Position numbers and translations under genes: made by a program. This document shows positions 26,057 through 34,300 of a stretch of 44,683 nt of DNA, piece after piece. The stretch's first letter is position 1. Every line of letters starts with the position of its first letter. This stretch comes from an uncultured Prevotella sp. Its GTDB lineage: Bacteria > Bacteroidota > Bacteroidia > Bacteroidales > Bacteroidaceae. The stretch spans positions 1 to 44,683 of the forward strand of contig URQS01000026.1 of the NCBI GenBank assembly GCA_900550035.1. The letters are read 5' to 3'. The notes below the pieces were generated by a model. The model was not told where the DNA came from. It ran no database searches and saw nothing but the letters and a program-made list of their open reading frames with translations.

Positions 26057-26779
26057 TTATTGGCACGGCTTATACTCTGCCATTATTTTTCTTATTTTCT
26101 GTGCACGTTCTGCCGTCATTGCCGGCACGCCATCAAGCTTATATTTCATTCCCATTTTCTCGTACTTATATTCACCGAGTGTGTGGTAGGGCAAGATTTC
26201 GATTTTCTCTACGCAGTCATATTTTGTCACGTGTTCGCCCAGTCGTCGCAGCCAGTCGTCGTTGTCGGTCAGTCCCGGCACCACCACGTGGCGTATCCAC
26301 GTTGGCTGTTGTCGTTGCTCTAGCATATCAAGAAACGCCAGGTTGTTAGTTTGCTGCACTCCCGTCAGTCGGGGGTACAGCTCTGCGTCCATCGTCTTCA
26401 CGTCGAGTAGCACGAGGTCGGTATTGTCCAGCACGTCCTTCACCCGTTCGGTTATTATTGCGCCACTCGTGTCGAGTGCTGTGTGCAGCTCTTCGGCATG
26501 GCACAGCCGGAAGAACTCTGCCACAAAGTCGGCCTGCATAAGCGGTTCGCCACCCGAAACCGTCACTCCTCCACTCTTAATAAACGACCGATACTTCACC
26601 ACTTCGTCCAACAGTTGCCTCGGCTCCAACTCATACTGGCACTTGCCATGAGGGTCCCACGTGTCGGGGTTATGGCAGAACAGGCAACGCAACGGACAGC
26701 CTTGCATAAAGGCTACAAAACGAACACCAGGACCGTCTACGGTTCCAAAAGACTCAAAGGAATGAATTCGTCCTATCAT
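26057..26779 (-). CDS. pflA: Pyruvate formate-lyase activating enzyme
   Basis: The radical-SAM enzyme installs the glycyl radical on pyruvate formate-lyase. From the ATG at 26779 it has 240 residues and starts MIGRIHSFESFGTVDGPGVR. The [4Fe-4S] motif is CPLRCLFC (Cys28, Cys32, Cys35), followed by HNPDTWDPHG; SGGEPLMQ is the SAM-binding element. An in-frame ATG 15 bases upstream exists, but 26779 is preferred because the ATG overlaps the TGA of the preceding small gene (ATGA) and has GGGAGG 8 bases upstream. Unusually, no pflB gene is beside it in this window. Confidence 0.93.
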   Translation of the reverse strand: MIGRIHSFESFGTVDGPGVRFVAFMQGCPLRCLFCHNPDTWDPHGKCQYELEPRQLLDEVVKYRSFIKSGGVTVSGGEPLMQADFVAEFFRLCHAEELHTALDTSGAIITERVKDVLDNTDLVLLDVKTMDAELYPRLTGVQQTNNLAFLDMLEQRQQPTWIRHVVVPGLTDNDDWLRRLGEHVTKYDCVEKIEILPYHTLGEYKYEKMGMKYKLDGVPAMTAERAQKIRKIMAEYKPCQ

Positions 26780-26955
26780 ACTGCATCCTCCCATGGATTT
26801 TTACTTTCTTCGTATTCATCCTTGGATTCATCACTAATAAAATTGCCTTCATTTCCTTCATTATTAATTCCGTAACTATTTAACGATCCTGCAAGAAACG
26901 GCTCTATAATAATGTCAATTACAATTGATTGTGGTTTTATATATTTTTTTTTCAT
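26776..26955 (-). CDS. 59-residue MKKKYIKP-type small protein coupled to pflA
   Basis: Translation from the ATG at 26955 gives 59 residues beginning MKKKYIKPQSIVIDIIIEPF, with LAGSLNSYG in the middle and an acidic tail ending SKNPWEDAV. Short Prevotella proteins with the same plan (MKK.YIKP start, a hydrophobic core, LAxS, an acidic tail with a late Trp) are widespread in my recollection, with no known function. The stop TGA overlaps the pflA start by 4 bases, and the start lies 11 bases after the serpin stop, so it belongs to one transcript. There is no predicted signal peptide, although the core is hydrophobic. Confidence 0.6.
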   Translation of the reverse strand: MKKKYIKPQSIVIDIIIEPFLAGSLNSYGINNEGNEGNFISDESKDEYEESKNPWEDAV

Positions 26956-26966
26956 AATTGATTCGT

Positions 26967-28265
26967 TTATTCCTCTTCCCCTGTAAACTGTCCTATAAAC
27001 AAGATAGCGTTAGAATTCTTTTCGTTGATAGTATACACGAAAGGTCTTTTAGCGTGGAACTTTACGTGACGTGGCTGTTCGTGCAGCGCAGTAAGCGCTA
27101 TTACTCCAGCAGTTACGGCAGCAGCCTTAGTGCCCTCTTCGCTGATCTCAATCTTAGCCTTCTGCAACATAGCAGAAACGAACACTCCTGCGTCAGCCAT
27201 ACCGCTGAAGTCGGCACTGCCCGTGAACATGGTCTTAGATCCAAGAGCAGAGAGGGGAGCGTTGAGGCTGATACTGGTAGTGGTAGAGAATCGTGGCAAC
27301 TTCAGGTCGACAATGCACTCGGACATTTGCTGCTGAAGCTTGGCAAACTCGGTAGCCGTGAGCTGCTTCATCATGTCGTCGATAGAAACGCCCTCATTGG
27401 GCAGCAGTACGGTCATGGAGTACTGGCCGTTGCCATAAGGCAGTTCGACGGCAGCAAAGCGGTTGTTGTCGGCATAGAAGAACTTACGCTCCTGATGCAT
27501 CATATCAACCTTCTTGATGTCGCGTGTGTAGCCCTGAAAGTTCTCCAGACGGGTATTCTTCTTAGTGAACTGATGAGTCCACGAACCGTTGAAGTAGATG
27601 GCGTTGAGCAGTACGGCAACGTCGGAGGGGTTGAGACGGTCGATTATGGAAGGAATCATACGGTTGGTCTTGTCGGAGCACCACTGATTGATATGTTTGA
27701 GAGCCTTTGGCGACGCGAAGTCGAGGTTCTCGACATTAGCGGCATACTTACTGCTTACGGTGCTGGTATAGGTGCTCTTGAGCTTAAAGCCCTTGTTGAG
27801 GGCTATGTAGTTGGCGATGTTGACAGTGGTGAATTTGTCACCATTGGCAGCCATGCGGAGGATGGCTGCGTAGGTAGCATTGAGTTCAGCCATAGAGAGG
27901 TTCTTGTCGCCAGCGATAGTAGACAGCATCTCGTCCTTGGTGGTGCCATCGGCTCCATTGGCAAGCATGCCAATAAGAAACGACACGCTGAGGGGTGAAA
28001 TGACCTTGGAGTCCATGCCTGCCTGAGTGCAGAAAAGGTTGAGTGCAAACTGGTTGCCACGGTTGACGATGCTCTGCTGAGCGTCGGAGAGTATCAGATA
28101 TTCGTTGTCCATGTTGCTAACGTCCTTAGAAACTTTCAAATTAGAAACAGAATTGTTAAGATTATCCTGCTTGTTTTGTGTGGTGCCACACGAGGCTAAC
28201 ATCATTGCTGACAAGCCCAAAATCATTAAATTCTTCATAAATGCTTTATTGTTGTTATTGTTCAT
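26967..28265 (-). CDS. Serpin-family protease inhibitor, lipoprotein
   Basis: The 432-residue protein has a lipoprotein signal (MMLASC, lipidated Cys26), after an Asn-rich start. The serpin fold is recognisable from VISPLSVSFLIGML, LLNAIYFNGSWTHQF, and the C-terminal KRPFVYTINEKNSNAILFIG. The reactive loop hinge is EEGTKAAAVTAG with Glu376-Glu377-Gly378-Thr379; counting from Glu376 as P17 places the scissile bond at Thr392-Ala393 (prediction). The short small-residue hinge indicates an inhibitory serpin. A target among elastase- or subtilisin-like proteases is plausible. The start ATG 28265 may be replaced by the Met at residue 10. It leads a run with the small protein and pflA. Confidence 0.9.
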   Translation of the reverse strand: MNNNNNKAFMKNLMILGLSAMMLASCGTTQNKQDNLNNSVSNLKVSKDVSNMDNEYLILSDAQQSIVNRGNQFALNLFCTQAGMDSKVISPLSVSFLIGMLANGADGTTKDEMLSTIAGDKNLSMAELNATYAAILRMAANGDKFTTVNIANYIALNKGFKLKSTYTSTVSSKYAANVENLDFASPKALKHINQWCSDKTNRMIPSIIDRLNPSDVAVLLNAIYFNGSWTHQFTKKNTRLENFQGYTRDIKKVDMMHQERKFFYADNNRFAAVELPYGNGQYSMTVLLPNEGVSIDDMMKQLTATEFAKLQQQMSECIVDLKLPRFSTTTSISLNAPLSALGSKTMFTGSADFSGMADAGVFVSAMLQKAKIEISEEGTKAAAVTAGVIALTALHEQPRHVKFHAKRPFVYTINEKNSNAILFIGQFTGEEE

Positions 28266-28382
28266 ACTTATGTTGCTTTCTGTTAAATAGAATGCAAAGG
28301 TGTATGAAATGTTGCATAAGGAATAGGTATTTTAACTTTCATTAGGATAATTGCGCAGACTACGGCGGGGACACATTGTCTC

Positions 28383-29135
28383 CTATTCCTCCATGTTGGC
28401 GATGTAGCTGGCTATTTGGGTGAGGAACACGCTGACGGACTCAATGGGTGCATAGAAGAAGCAACGCTGGCAGTTGCGGAAGGTCACAGTGAGCTTGCCA
28501 CCGCTGTTGAGCGTGAAGATATGGCGGCCGCTGACCGTGGCTGTGTCCTCGTCGGCATCGTCTGGAGGGAGGGCGTTAAGCGCCATGTTGTAGGCGGCAG
28601 GAATGACACGGCGCACGAAGGGTATCTCGTCTTGCTGGAACCCTAAGGTGTATATGAGAATACTGGCTTCAAGCTCTGCCATGGAAAGGATATTGAGCTG
28701 CAGGAGCCACTTCTCAAGCTTGACGTAGTCGATACGGTCGCCATAGCTGCGCAGGAAGATGCCCATATTGAGGATGTGGGCGTAGGTGACGCCATGGAGG
28801 ATGAGGCGCTCTGTGGTCTGCACGATGATGTCGAGCATATTGAGTGTCTCAATAGAGGGTTCGGCGGAGTCTGGTTCAGCGGCACGAATCTTTCGTAGTC
28901 GGCGGTTGAGGAATCCGTTGCACAGACGCGAGAGTCCGGCATCAGGCACGCAGAGCGTGGGACACTGCGAGCGTGTGTTGTCGCGTGCCGAATTGACTAT
29001 GGCCTCAACATAGTGGGCTTGCGCCATGCGCTGGAGCACCCCCCACTTGTATGCTGACATCTTTTCGACGGGTTCATACTCGTTGAAGGCTCCGTAGCGG
29101 AGTAGACAGAAGAAGTTTCGCTTGATGATGTCCAT
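28383..29135 (-). CDS. Conserved helical protein of unknown function, downstream of nhaC-like gene
   Basis: The 250-residue protein starts MDIIKRNFFCLLRYGAFNEY and looks almost wholly helical through residue 175 (LLQLNILSMAELEASILIYT is typical), then has an acidic, Pro-rich linker (ALPPDDADEDTATV) and a closing strand-rich part with paired aromatic residues and two Cys (NCQRCFFYAP). There is no signal peptide or membrane segment. I recall similar N-termini in other Bacteroidetes proteins but know no function. It begins 6 bases after the antiporter stop, so it probably shares its transcript. A regulatory or accessory role to the antiporter is a guess. Confidence 0.65.
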   Translation of the reverse strand: MDIIKRNFFCLLRYGAFNEYEPVEKMSAYKWGVLQRMAQAHYVEAIVNSARDNTRSQCPTLCVPDAGLSRLCNGFLNRRLRKIRAAEPDSAEPSIETLNMLDIIVQTTERLILHGVTYAHILNMGIFLRSYGDRIDYVKLEKWLLQLNILSMAELEASILIYTLGFQQDEIPFVRRVIPAAYNMALNALPPDDADEDTATVSGRHIFTLNSGGKLTVTFRNCQRCFFYAPIESVSVFLTQIASYIANMEE

Positions 29136-29141
29136 GTGTCA

Positions 29142-30422
29142 CTAACTATAACGTCTTGGCAGTCGGAATACTATGGTGAACAGCACGCATACAGCCAGGG
29201 CGAAGGGGTAATACAGATAAGGTATGATTTGTGCTGGGCTAAGTTTGGAGAGTCCTGAAGCCATGAGCAGCTGTGCACCGTAGGGTATGAGACATTGCAT
29301 TACGCACGAGCTTGTGTCGAGGATGCTTGCCACCTTGCGGCTGTCGAGTGCAAACTGCTGTGAGATTCTTTTGGCTATGCCTCCGGTTGAGATAATGGCC
29401 ACGGTATTGTTGGCGGTACAGACATCTATAGTGGCTACAAGCAACGCTATGATGCCTTCTGCTCCACGCTTGCCGTGGATGTGGCGGGTAATTTTGGCGA
29501 TGATATAATCTATGCCGCCGTTGTGTCGCACCAGTTCGAACATGCCTCCTGCGAGCATGGTTACGATGATGAGTTCACCCATACCCATAATGCCCTCTCC
29601 CATTGCATGAAACCAGTCGAACACGCCCATGGCGCCACTGAGCATGCCGATTATGCCTGTGAGCAGGATGCCGATGGTGAGCACGAGCATGACGTTGAGT
29701 CCGGCTATGGCTGTGGCAAGTACAGCGATGTAGGGAATTACGCGTATTATATCGACTGGATGAGGTGTGCTGGTAGTATTCATGTGCATCCCCATGAAGG
29801 TATAGACGCCGAGGATAATGATGGCGGCTGGGGTCGTGATGAAGAAGTTCACCTTGAACTTGTCGCTCATGCTGCATCCTTGCGAACTTGTGGCGGCAAT
29901 AGTGGTGTCGGAGATGAACGATAGGTTGTCGCCGAAGAAGGCTCCGCCCACCACAACGGCAGTAAGCAGGGCAGCGGGCGAGCCTGTAGATTGTGCCAGT
30001 CCGGCTGCTATGGGCACGAGCGCCACGATGGTTCCGACGCTTGTACCTATAGAGAGGGATATGAAGCAGGTGGCAAGAAAGAGTCCCGGCAGAAGCATAT
30101 TGTCGGGCAACAGCGACAGCATTAAGTCGACCGTTGCATCAACCGAACCCATGGCTTTGGCCGACTGGGCGAAGGCTCCTGCCAGTATGAAAATCCACAG
30201 CATGAGCATGATGTTGCTCTTGCTGGCTCCCTTGCTGAAGATGTCCACGCTTTGGCGCAGTCCGTTCTTGTAAGAGATGGCAACTGCGTAGATGCTTGCT
30301 ATGACAAATGCCACGCTTATGGGCACTTTATAGAAATCCTGGGCTATGATGGACGCAACCAGATAGATGGTCACGAAGACAAACAACGGGCTTAAAGCCA
30401 ACAATCCTTTACGATTACTCAT
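29142..30422 (-). CDS. Na+/H+ antiporter, NhaC family
   Basis: The 426-residue membrane protein has about eleven hydrophobic segments. NhaC/ArsB-fold features include FISLSIGTSVGTIVALVPIA, GGAFFGDNLSFISDTTIAATSSQG and DVCTANNTVAIISTGGIAK; the last two are the acidic transport motifs of this family. It would exchange sodium for protons across the inner membrane, using or balancing the gradient produced by Na+-NQR. Some family members carry malate/lactate instead. It lies 42 bases after the LacI-type regulator gene and is probably controlled by it. Confidence 0.88.
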   Translation of the reverse strand: MSNRKGLLALSPLFVFVTIYLVASIIAQDFYKVPISVAFVIASIYAVAISYKNGLRQSVDIFSKGASKSNIMLMLWIFILAGAFAQSAKAMGSVDATVDLMLSLLPDNMLLPGLFLATCFISLSIGTSVGTIVALVPIAAGLAQSTGSPAALLTAVVVGGAFFGDNLSFISDTTIAATSSQGCSMSDKFKVNFFITTPAAIIILGVYTFMGMHMNTTSTPHPVDIIRVIPYIAVLATAIAGLNVMLVLTIGILLTGIIGMLSGAMGVFDWFHAMGEGIMGMGELIIVTMLAGGMFELVRHNGGIDYIIAKITRHIHGKRGAEGIIALLVATIDVCTANNTVAIISTGGIAKRISQQFALDSRKVASILDTSSCVMQCLIPYGAQLLMASGLSKLSPAQIIPYLYYPFALAVCVLFTIVFRLPRRYS

Positions 30423-30464
30423 TTCAATGTGTTAATATGTTTGTATGAGGAAGTGACGGCCCCT

Positions 30465-31526
30465 TTATAGCTGTGTGCGACGGTAGAAGTCGACGTTCTC
30501 TTTGGTGAGCAGCTCTATAGGCATGTAGTTGACAGGCTGCACCTTCTTGCGCAGCACTATTGCCTTGAAGAGAGAGTCGACACAGCTGAAGCCCTGCTGG
30601 TAGCCGTGCTGGGCAATTAGAAACGAGATACTTCCCTGACGCAGACACTCGGCATTCTTTGCCACCATGTCGTAGCCCATGATCTGGATGTCGCGGCGGT
30701 TGTTACGCAGGAGGTATTCGCCCATGATGTGGGCCTTTGAATTTAGCGTGATGCAATGGTGAACGTTAGGGTGAGTCTCGAAGAAGTCGCGCAGCATATT
30801 GTCGTACTCGGCGCGCGTGCCCTTGAATGGAAGATGAAGCTCAAGAATCTCGATGTTGGGGAAATGGTCGTGCATGTAATGGCGGAAACCCACCTCACGA
30901 TTGACCTGCTGCTTACTGGTGACGTGGCCGTCCTTCATTAGCTTCATGATCATTATCTCCTTCTCGCCCGAGGCGATGAGCATAAGCATCCTGGCAGCAA
31001 AATAGCCGCTGCAGAAGGAGTCCTGACCGAAGAACGAAAGTGGCTTCAAATCAGGCATATAGGAGTCGAGCATAACGAAAGGTATCTGGCGCTCGTGGAG
31101 CTTGTCGGTAAACACCTTGGTGGTCTCGATGTCGACGGGCACGATGATGACTCCATTTGGATTAGACTCAAGGCATTGGGTGTAGCAATCGACAAACGAC
31201 TTGTTGTTGAAGCGCTCGTAGAACATGAGCTTGACGTCGATGTGGAAGTCACGGCGCATCTCCATGGCCTTCTTCAGTCCCTGCTCCACTTCCTCCCAAT
31301 AGGCTTCGGACTCGTGCTGTGGAATTAGCGCGATGAAAACGTATGACTTGTTGTAAGCCAATGCACTTGCATAGACATTGGGCTGGTATTTCATTTCCTT
31401 CAAGGCTTGCTCAACCTTTTCTCTTGCTGGCTTTGATACGTTGGGGCGATTGTGCAAAACGCGGTCAACGGTGCCTACCGAAACTCCAGCCCTTTCGGCG
31501 ATATCCTTAATTCTAATCTTATCCAT
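30465..31526 (-). CDS. LacI-family transcriptional regulator
   Basis: The 353-residue regulator has a helix-turn-helix near residues 4-25 (IRIKDIAERAGVSVGTVDRVL) and the hinge helix region KVEQALKEMKYQPNVYASALA. The rest is a periplasmic-binding-protein-like effector domain (about 60-345) with SYVFIALIPQHESEAYWEEV and GVIIVPVDIETTK. The effector may be a sugar or other small molecule and cannot be predicted. A perfect palindrome overlaps its promoter, suggesting autoregulation. The antiporter and an unknown gene follow on the same strand, which is an uncommon target set for a LacI regulator. Confidence 0.92.
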   Translation of the reverse strand: MDKIRIKDIAERAGVSVGTVDRVLHNRPNVSKPAREKVEQALKEMKYQPNVYASALAYNKSYVFIALIPQHESEAYWEEVEQGLKKAMEMRRDFHIDVKLMFYERFNNKSFVDCYTQCLESNPNGVIIVPVDIETTKVFTDKLHERQIPFVMLDSYMPDLKPLSFFGQDSFCSGYFAARMLMLIASGEKEIMIMKLMKDGHVTSKQQVNREVGFRHYMHDHFPNIEILELHLPFKGTRAEYDNMLRDFFETHPNVHHCITLNSKAHIMGEYLLRNNRRDIQIMGYDMVAKNAECLRQGSISFLIAQHGYQQGFSCVDSLFKAIVLRKKVQPVNYMPIELLTKENVDFYRRTQL

Positions 31527-31587
31527 TATACATTAAAACTGAGATGTAAAAAGTTGGTTGTGTGATAACACAAATTGTTTGTCTGTG

Positions 31588-31620
31588 CAAAGTTACAAAT
31601 TTCTTTAAAAAAAATGCAAA
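31588..31620 (-). promoter_or_regulatory. Promoter of the lacI-family regulator gene
   Basis: On the minus strand, TTTG (31617-31620) and TAACTTTG (31588-31595) are separated by 21 bases, a perfect fit to the Bacteroidales consensus, 62 bases before the ATG at 31526. Confidence 0.7.
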
Positions 31621-31627
31621 CGTTTGC
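31616..31627. promoter_or_regulatory. LacI-type operator palindrome
   Basis: GCAAACGTTTGC is a perfect 12-bp palindrome with the central CG typical of LacI/GalR operators. It covers the -33 element of the regulator's own promoter, so bound repressor should block transcription. No second copy was seen upstream of the antiporter. Confidence 0.75.
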
Positions 31628-31668
31628 GTAAGAAAAGATAATAAGGAGTGAGAAAAAGGGGTAAAAAA

Positions 31669-31751
31669 GTTGTAGTGTTGAGGTAATGGGATGATGAGAC
31701 TTCAACATAAAATCATGAAATCCCAACATTCCAACACCTCAACACTACAAC
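31669..31751. repeat. 16-bp inverted repeat with a 51-base spacer downstream of htpG
   Basis: GTTGTAGTGTTGAGGT (31669-31684) and ACCTCAACACTACAAC (31736-31751) are perfect reverse complements. The right arm continues into related GTGTTGGAATGTTGGG-like units on the minus strand, as in degenerate tandem repeats. The element starts 8 bases after the htpG stop and may act as its terminator, but no clean T-run follows. Confidence 0.55.
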
Positions 31752-31758
31752 ATAAATA

Positions 31759-33816
31759 TTACTTAATCATATCGACCGAACGCTTGAGGAACGAGTCGAG
31801 GGCTGCGCCCTTCAGCATGCCATTCTGAAGCAAAGCGAGGTCGATTAGCTGATGAACCACTTTGTTGCCCTTGGCGTAGGTAGCTATGATGTCGGCACGC
31901 TTTGTGCGCTGCTCCTGGATAGACTGCTCGGTGTTCTTGACATCGTCCTTCTCCTCCTGGGTAATCTCTTCGGGCTTCTTGCCGCTCTGGCTCTGATGGA
32001 GCACGGCGAGGCGTGCCTCAAGTCCCTTGAGTTCGCTATCGACTGGACTGAGCTGGCTGTCACACTCTTGCTTCTCGCCGTCGAGCACGCCCTTGATGAG
32101 GGGATGGTCGCTGTTGAGAACGAGGTTGAAGGCGTCGGGCATCTGGGCATAGAACGCCATGCCTGCCTGATACTTGCTTGCCTCCTTCATACGGCGCATG
32201 TACTCGCTCTGTGTGATGAGCACGGGCAGATTGTCGGCTCCAAGAGCCTGCACGTCAACGTAGAATTCGGTATGGTCCATTGTGGGCAGCTGCGAGCGGA
32301 ATGTCTCGGTAAGGCTGTCCTTGTCGTCCTTGGCGAGTTCGCTCTCCTTGTTATCGTCCTTGACTATTAGACGGTCGACTATATCGGCATCCACACGTGC
32401 GAAGCGTGTCTTCTCAAGCTTCTGCTCGAGCATTGAAACCATAGGAGTGTCGAGCTGTCCGTCGAGCAGGAGCACGCTGTAGCCCTTGTTCTTGGCTGCC
32501 TCGATGTAGCTGTACTCTCCCTCCTTGTCATTAGCATAGAGATAGACGAGATTGCCGTCCTTATCGGTCTGATTGTCCTTGATGAGGGTCTTGTACTCGT
32601 CGTAGGTGAAGTACTTGCCATCGACATCCTTGAGCAGGGCGAAGTCCTTGGCACGGTCGTAGAAGTCGTCTTGCGAGAGCATACCATAGTTGATGAATAT
32701 CTTGAGGTCGTCCCACTTCTGCTCGTAGTCCTTGCGGTCGTCCTTGAAGATTGCAGCAAGACGGTCGGCCACCTTCTTGGTGATATACTTCGAAATCTTC
32801 TTGACGTTGGCATCGCTCTGCAGATATGAGCGGCTCACGTTAAGAGGAATGTCGGGCGAGTCGATTACGCCGTGCAGCAGGGTGAGGAATTCGGGCACTA
32901 TGCCTTCTACCTGGTCGGTTACGAACACCTGGTTGCAGTAGAGCTGAATCTTGTTGCGCTGCAACTCGATGTTCGACTTGATGCGCGGGAAGTAGAGAAT
33001 GCCGGTGAGATTGAACGGATAGTCGACGTTGAGGTGGATCCAGAAGAGCGGCTCGTCCTGCATAGGATAGAGTGTGCGGTAGAAGCTCTTGTAGTCCTCG
33101 TCCTTGAGAGTGCTGGGCGCCTTGGTCCAGAGCGGCTCTACGTCGTTGATGATGTTGTCCTGGTCGGTTTCAACCTGCTTGCCATCCTTCCACTCAGTCT
33201 TCTTGCCGAAAGCTACCGGAACCGCCATAAACTTGCAGTACTTGTTGAGCAACTCCTGAATCTTCTGCTTCTCGAGAAACTCCTTGCAGTCGTCGTCGAT
33301 GTGGAGCACGATATCCGAACCGCGGTCGGCCTTGTCGGCGTCGCTTATTTCAAACTCGGGGCTTCCGTCGCAGCTCCACTTGATGGCCTTGGCTCCGTCC
33401 TGATAGCTGCGTGTAATGATGTCGACACGCTTGCTCACCATGAACGATGAGTAGAATCCCAATCCGAAGTGGCCGATGATGGCGTTGGCGTTGTCCTTAT
33501 ATTTGTCGAGGAAGTCGGTGACTCCTGAGAATGCTATCTGATTGATGTACTTGTTGATCTCGTCTTCGGTCATACCGATGCCACGGTCGCTGATGGTAAG
33601 TGTACCCTTCTCTGTATCGAGGGCTACGCGAACGGTGAGGTCGCCAAGCTCGCCCTTGAAGTCGCCACGCTCGGCGAGTGTCTTGAGTTTCTGGGTAGCA
33701 TCGACAGCGTTGGAAACCATCTCACGAAGGAAGATTTCATGGTCTGAATAAAGAAATTTCTTGATGACAGGGAATATATTCTCTGTAGTTACTCCAATAT
33801 TACCTTTTTGTGCCAT
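31759..33816 (-). CDS. htpG: Molecular chaperone HtpG (Hsp90)
   Basis: The 685-residue chaperone starts MAQKGNIGVTTENIFPVI; an in-frame ATG ten codons upstream is not typical. The GHKL ATPase domain shows FLREMVSNAVDATQKLK, ISDRGIGMTEDEI and GHFGLGFYSSFMV. The middle domain has NVSRSYLQSDANVKKI, and the C-terminal dimerisation part follows with VLNSDHPLIKG. An insert of acidic residues (DDNKESELAKDDKDS) lies near residue 490, as in other Bacteroidetes. It is a single-gene unit, with a promoter overlapped by a long inverted repeat. Confidence 0.96.
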   Translation of the reverse strand: MAQKGNIGVTTENIFPVIKKFLYSDHEIFLREMVSNAVDATQKLKTLAERGDFKGELGDLTVRVALDTEKGTLTISDRGIGMTEDEINKYINQIAFSGVTDFLDKYKDNANAIIGHFGLGFYSSFMVSKRVDIITRSYQDGAKAIKWSCDGSPEFEISDADKADRGSDIVLHIDDDCKEFLEKQKIQELLNKYCKFMAVPVAFGKKTEWKDGKQVETDQDNIINDVEPLWTKAPSTLKDEDYKSFYRTLYPMQDEPLFWIHLNVDYPFNLTGILYFPRIKSNIELQRNKIQLYCNQVFVTDQVEGIVPEFLTLLHGVIDSPDIPLNVSRSYLQSDANVKKISKYITKKVADRLAAIFKDDRKDYEQKWDDLKIFINYGMLSQDDFYDRAKDFALLKDVDGKYFTYDEYKTLIKDNQTDKDGNLVYLYANDKEGEYSYIEAAKNKGYSVLLLDGQLDTPMVSMLEQKLEKTRFARVDADIVDRLIVKDDNKESELAKDDKDSLTETFRSQLPTMDHTEFYVDVQALGADNLPVLITQSEYMRRMKEASKYQAGMAFYAQMPDAFNLVLNSDHPLIKGVLDGEKQECDSQLSPVDSELKGLEARLAVLHQSQSGKKPEEITQEEKDDVKNTEQSIQEQRTKRADIIATYAKGNKVVHQLIDLALLQNGMLKGAALDSFLKRSVDMIK

Positions 33817-33873
33817 AGTTATTATGTATGTTTTTTGTTTTATCAAATAATTAGAAATTTAATGTTTCGCAAT

Positions 33874-33906
33874 CAACTATACAAATATCGTGCCACAACT
33901 GCCAAA
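33874..33906 (-). promoter_or_regulatory. Putative htpG promoter
   Basis: On the minus strand, TTTG (33903-33906) and TATAGTTG (33874-33881, 7 of 8 fixed positions close to consensus) have a 21-base spacer. The -33 element lies inside the left arm of the inverted repeat. Confidence 0.4.
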
Positions 33907-33940
33907 AAGCGACGGAGTTTTCGCTTTTTGGCAGTTGTGG
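33893..33940. repeat. Perfect 20-bp inverted repeat overlapping the htpG promoter
   Basis: Left arm 33893-33912 (CCACAACTGCCAAAAAGCGA) and right arm 33921-33940 are exact reverse complements around an 8-base loop. It is not the CIRCE heat-shock operator (TTAGCACTC-N9-GAGTGCTAA). No T-run follows on either strand, which argues against a simple terminator. It may be an operator, a transcribed hairpin or a repeated element. Confidence 0.75.
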
Positions 33941-34153
33941 ATTATCGGCTTTCGGCTTATACAAATATAGGTAATTAATATCATAATGTAAAAAAACTAA
34001 GCTAAGAAAACGTACGTAAGAATATAATTATGTTATAATGCCACAATAGAGCATATAATGCCACAAACAGCCCCATAAAAGAAACAGAAAAAGCATATTG
34101 CAAAACCGAAACAACGCTTGTACAATCCCATGAAACCAGCGCAATGACGAGCC

Positions 34154-34280
34154 ATCGCCCAACAGTTCAGCGAACTTGCTTGCATGCTCTGCCTCCTCAA
34201 AAGCATAACTCTTGAAAGCCTCAGCAATTTCATAATCCCTCGCAGTCAGCCTGACGGCTCATAGCTTCTTTTGAATTCAT
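34154..34280 (-). pseudogene. Rubrerythrin (ferritin-like) fragment, frameshifted and truncated
   Basis: From the ATG at 34280 the first frame reads MNSKEAMSRQADCEGL and stops. After a shift near 34235 another frame reads DYEIAEAFKSYAFEEAEHAS and then KFAELLGDGSS. This matches the start of a rubrerythrin, where an iron-binding E-x2-H occurs in the EEAEH segment. A 2-base loss explains the break. Beyond about 34154 the similarity is lost and neither the second ferritin helix pair nor the rubredoxin domain is present. A perfect promoter remains upstream, so the gene decayed recently enough to keep it. The product would normally detoxify peroxide. Confidence 0.65.
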
Positions 34281-34300
34281 ATTCTTATTTTCTACATTTG

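Noticed and set aside
33893..33940. CIRCE heat-shock operator at htpG
   Set aside because: The arms do not match TTAGCACTC/GAGTGCTAA and the spacing differs.
34033..34233. 66-residue minus-strand frame with a hydrophobic tail
   Set aside because: It lies over the rubrerythrin fragment in a different frame and has no family resemblance; treated as a by-product of the decayed gene.
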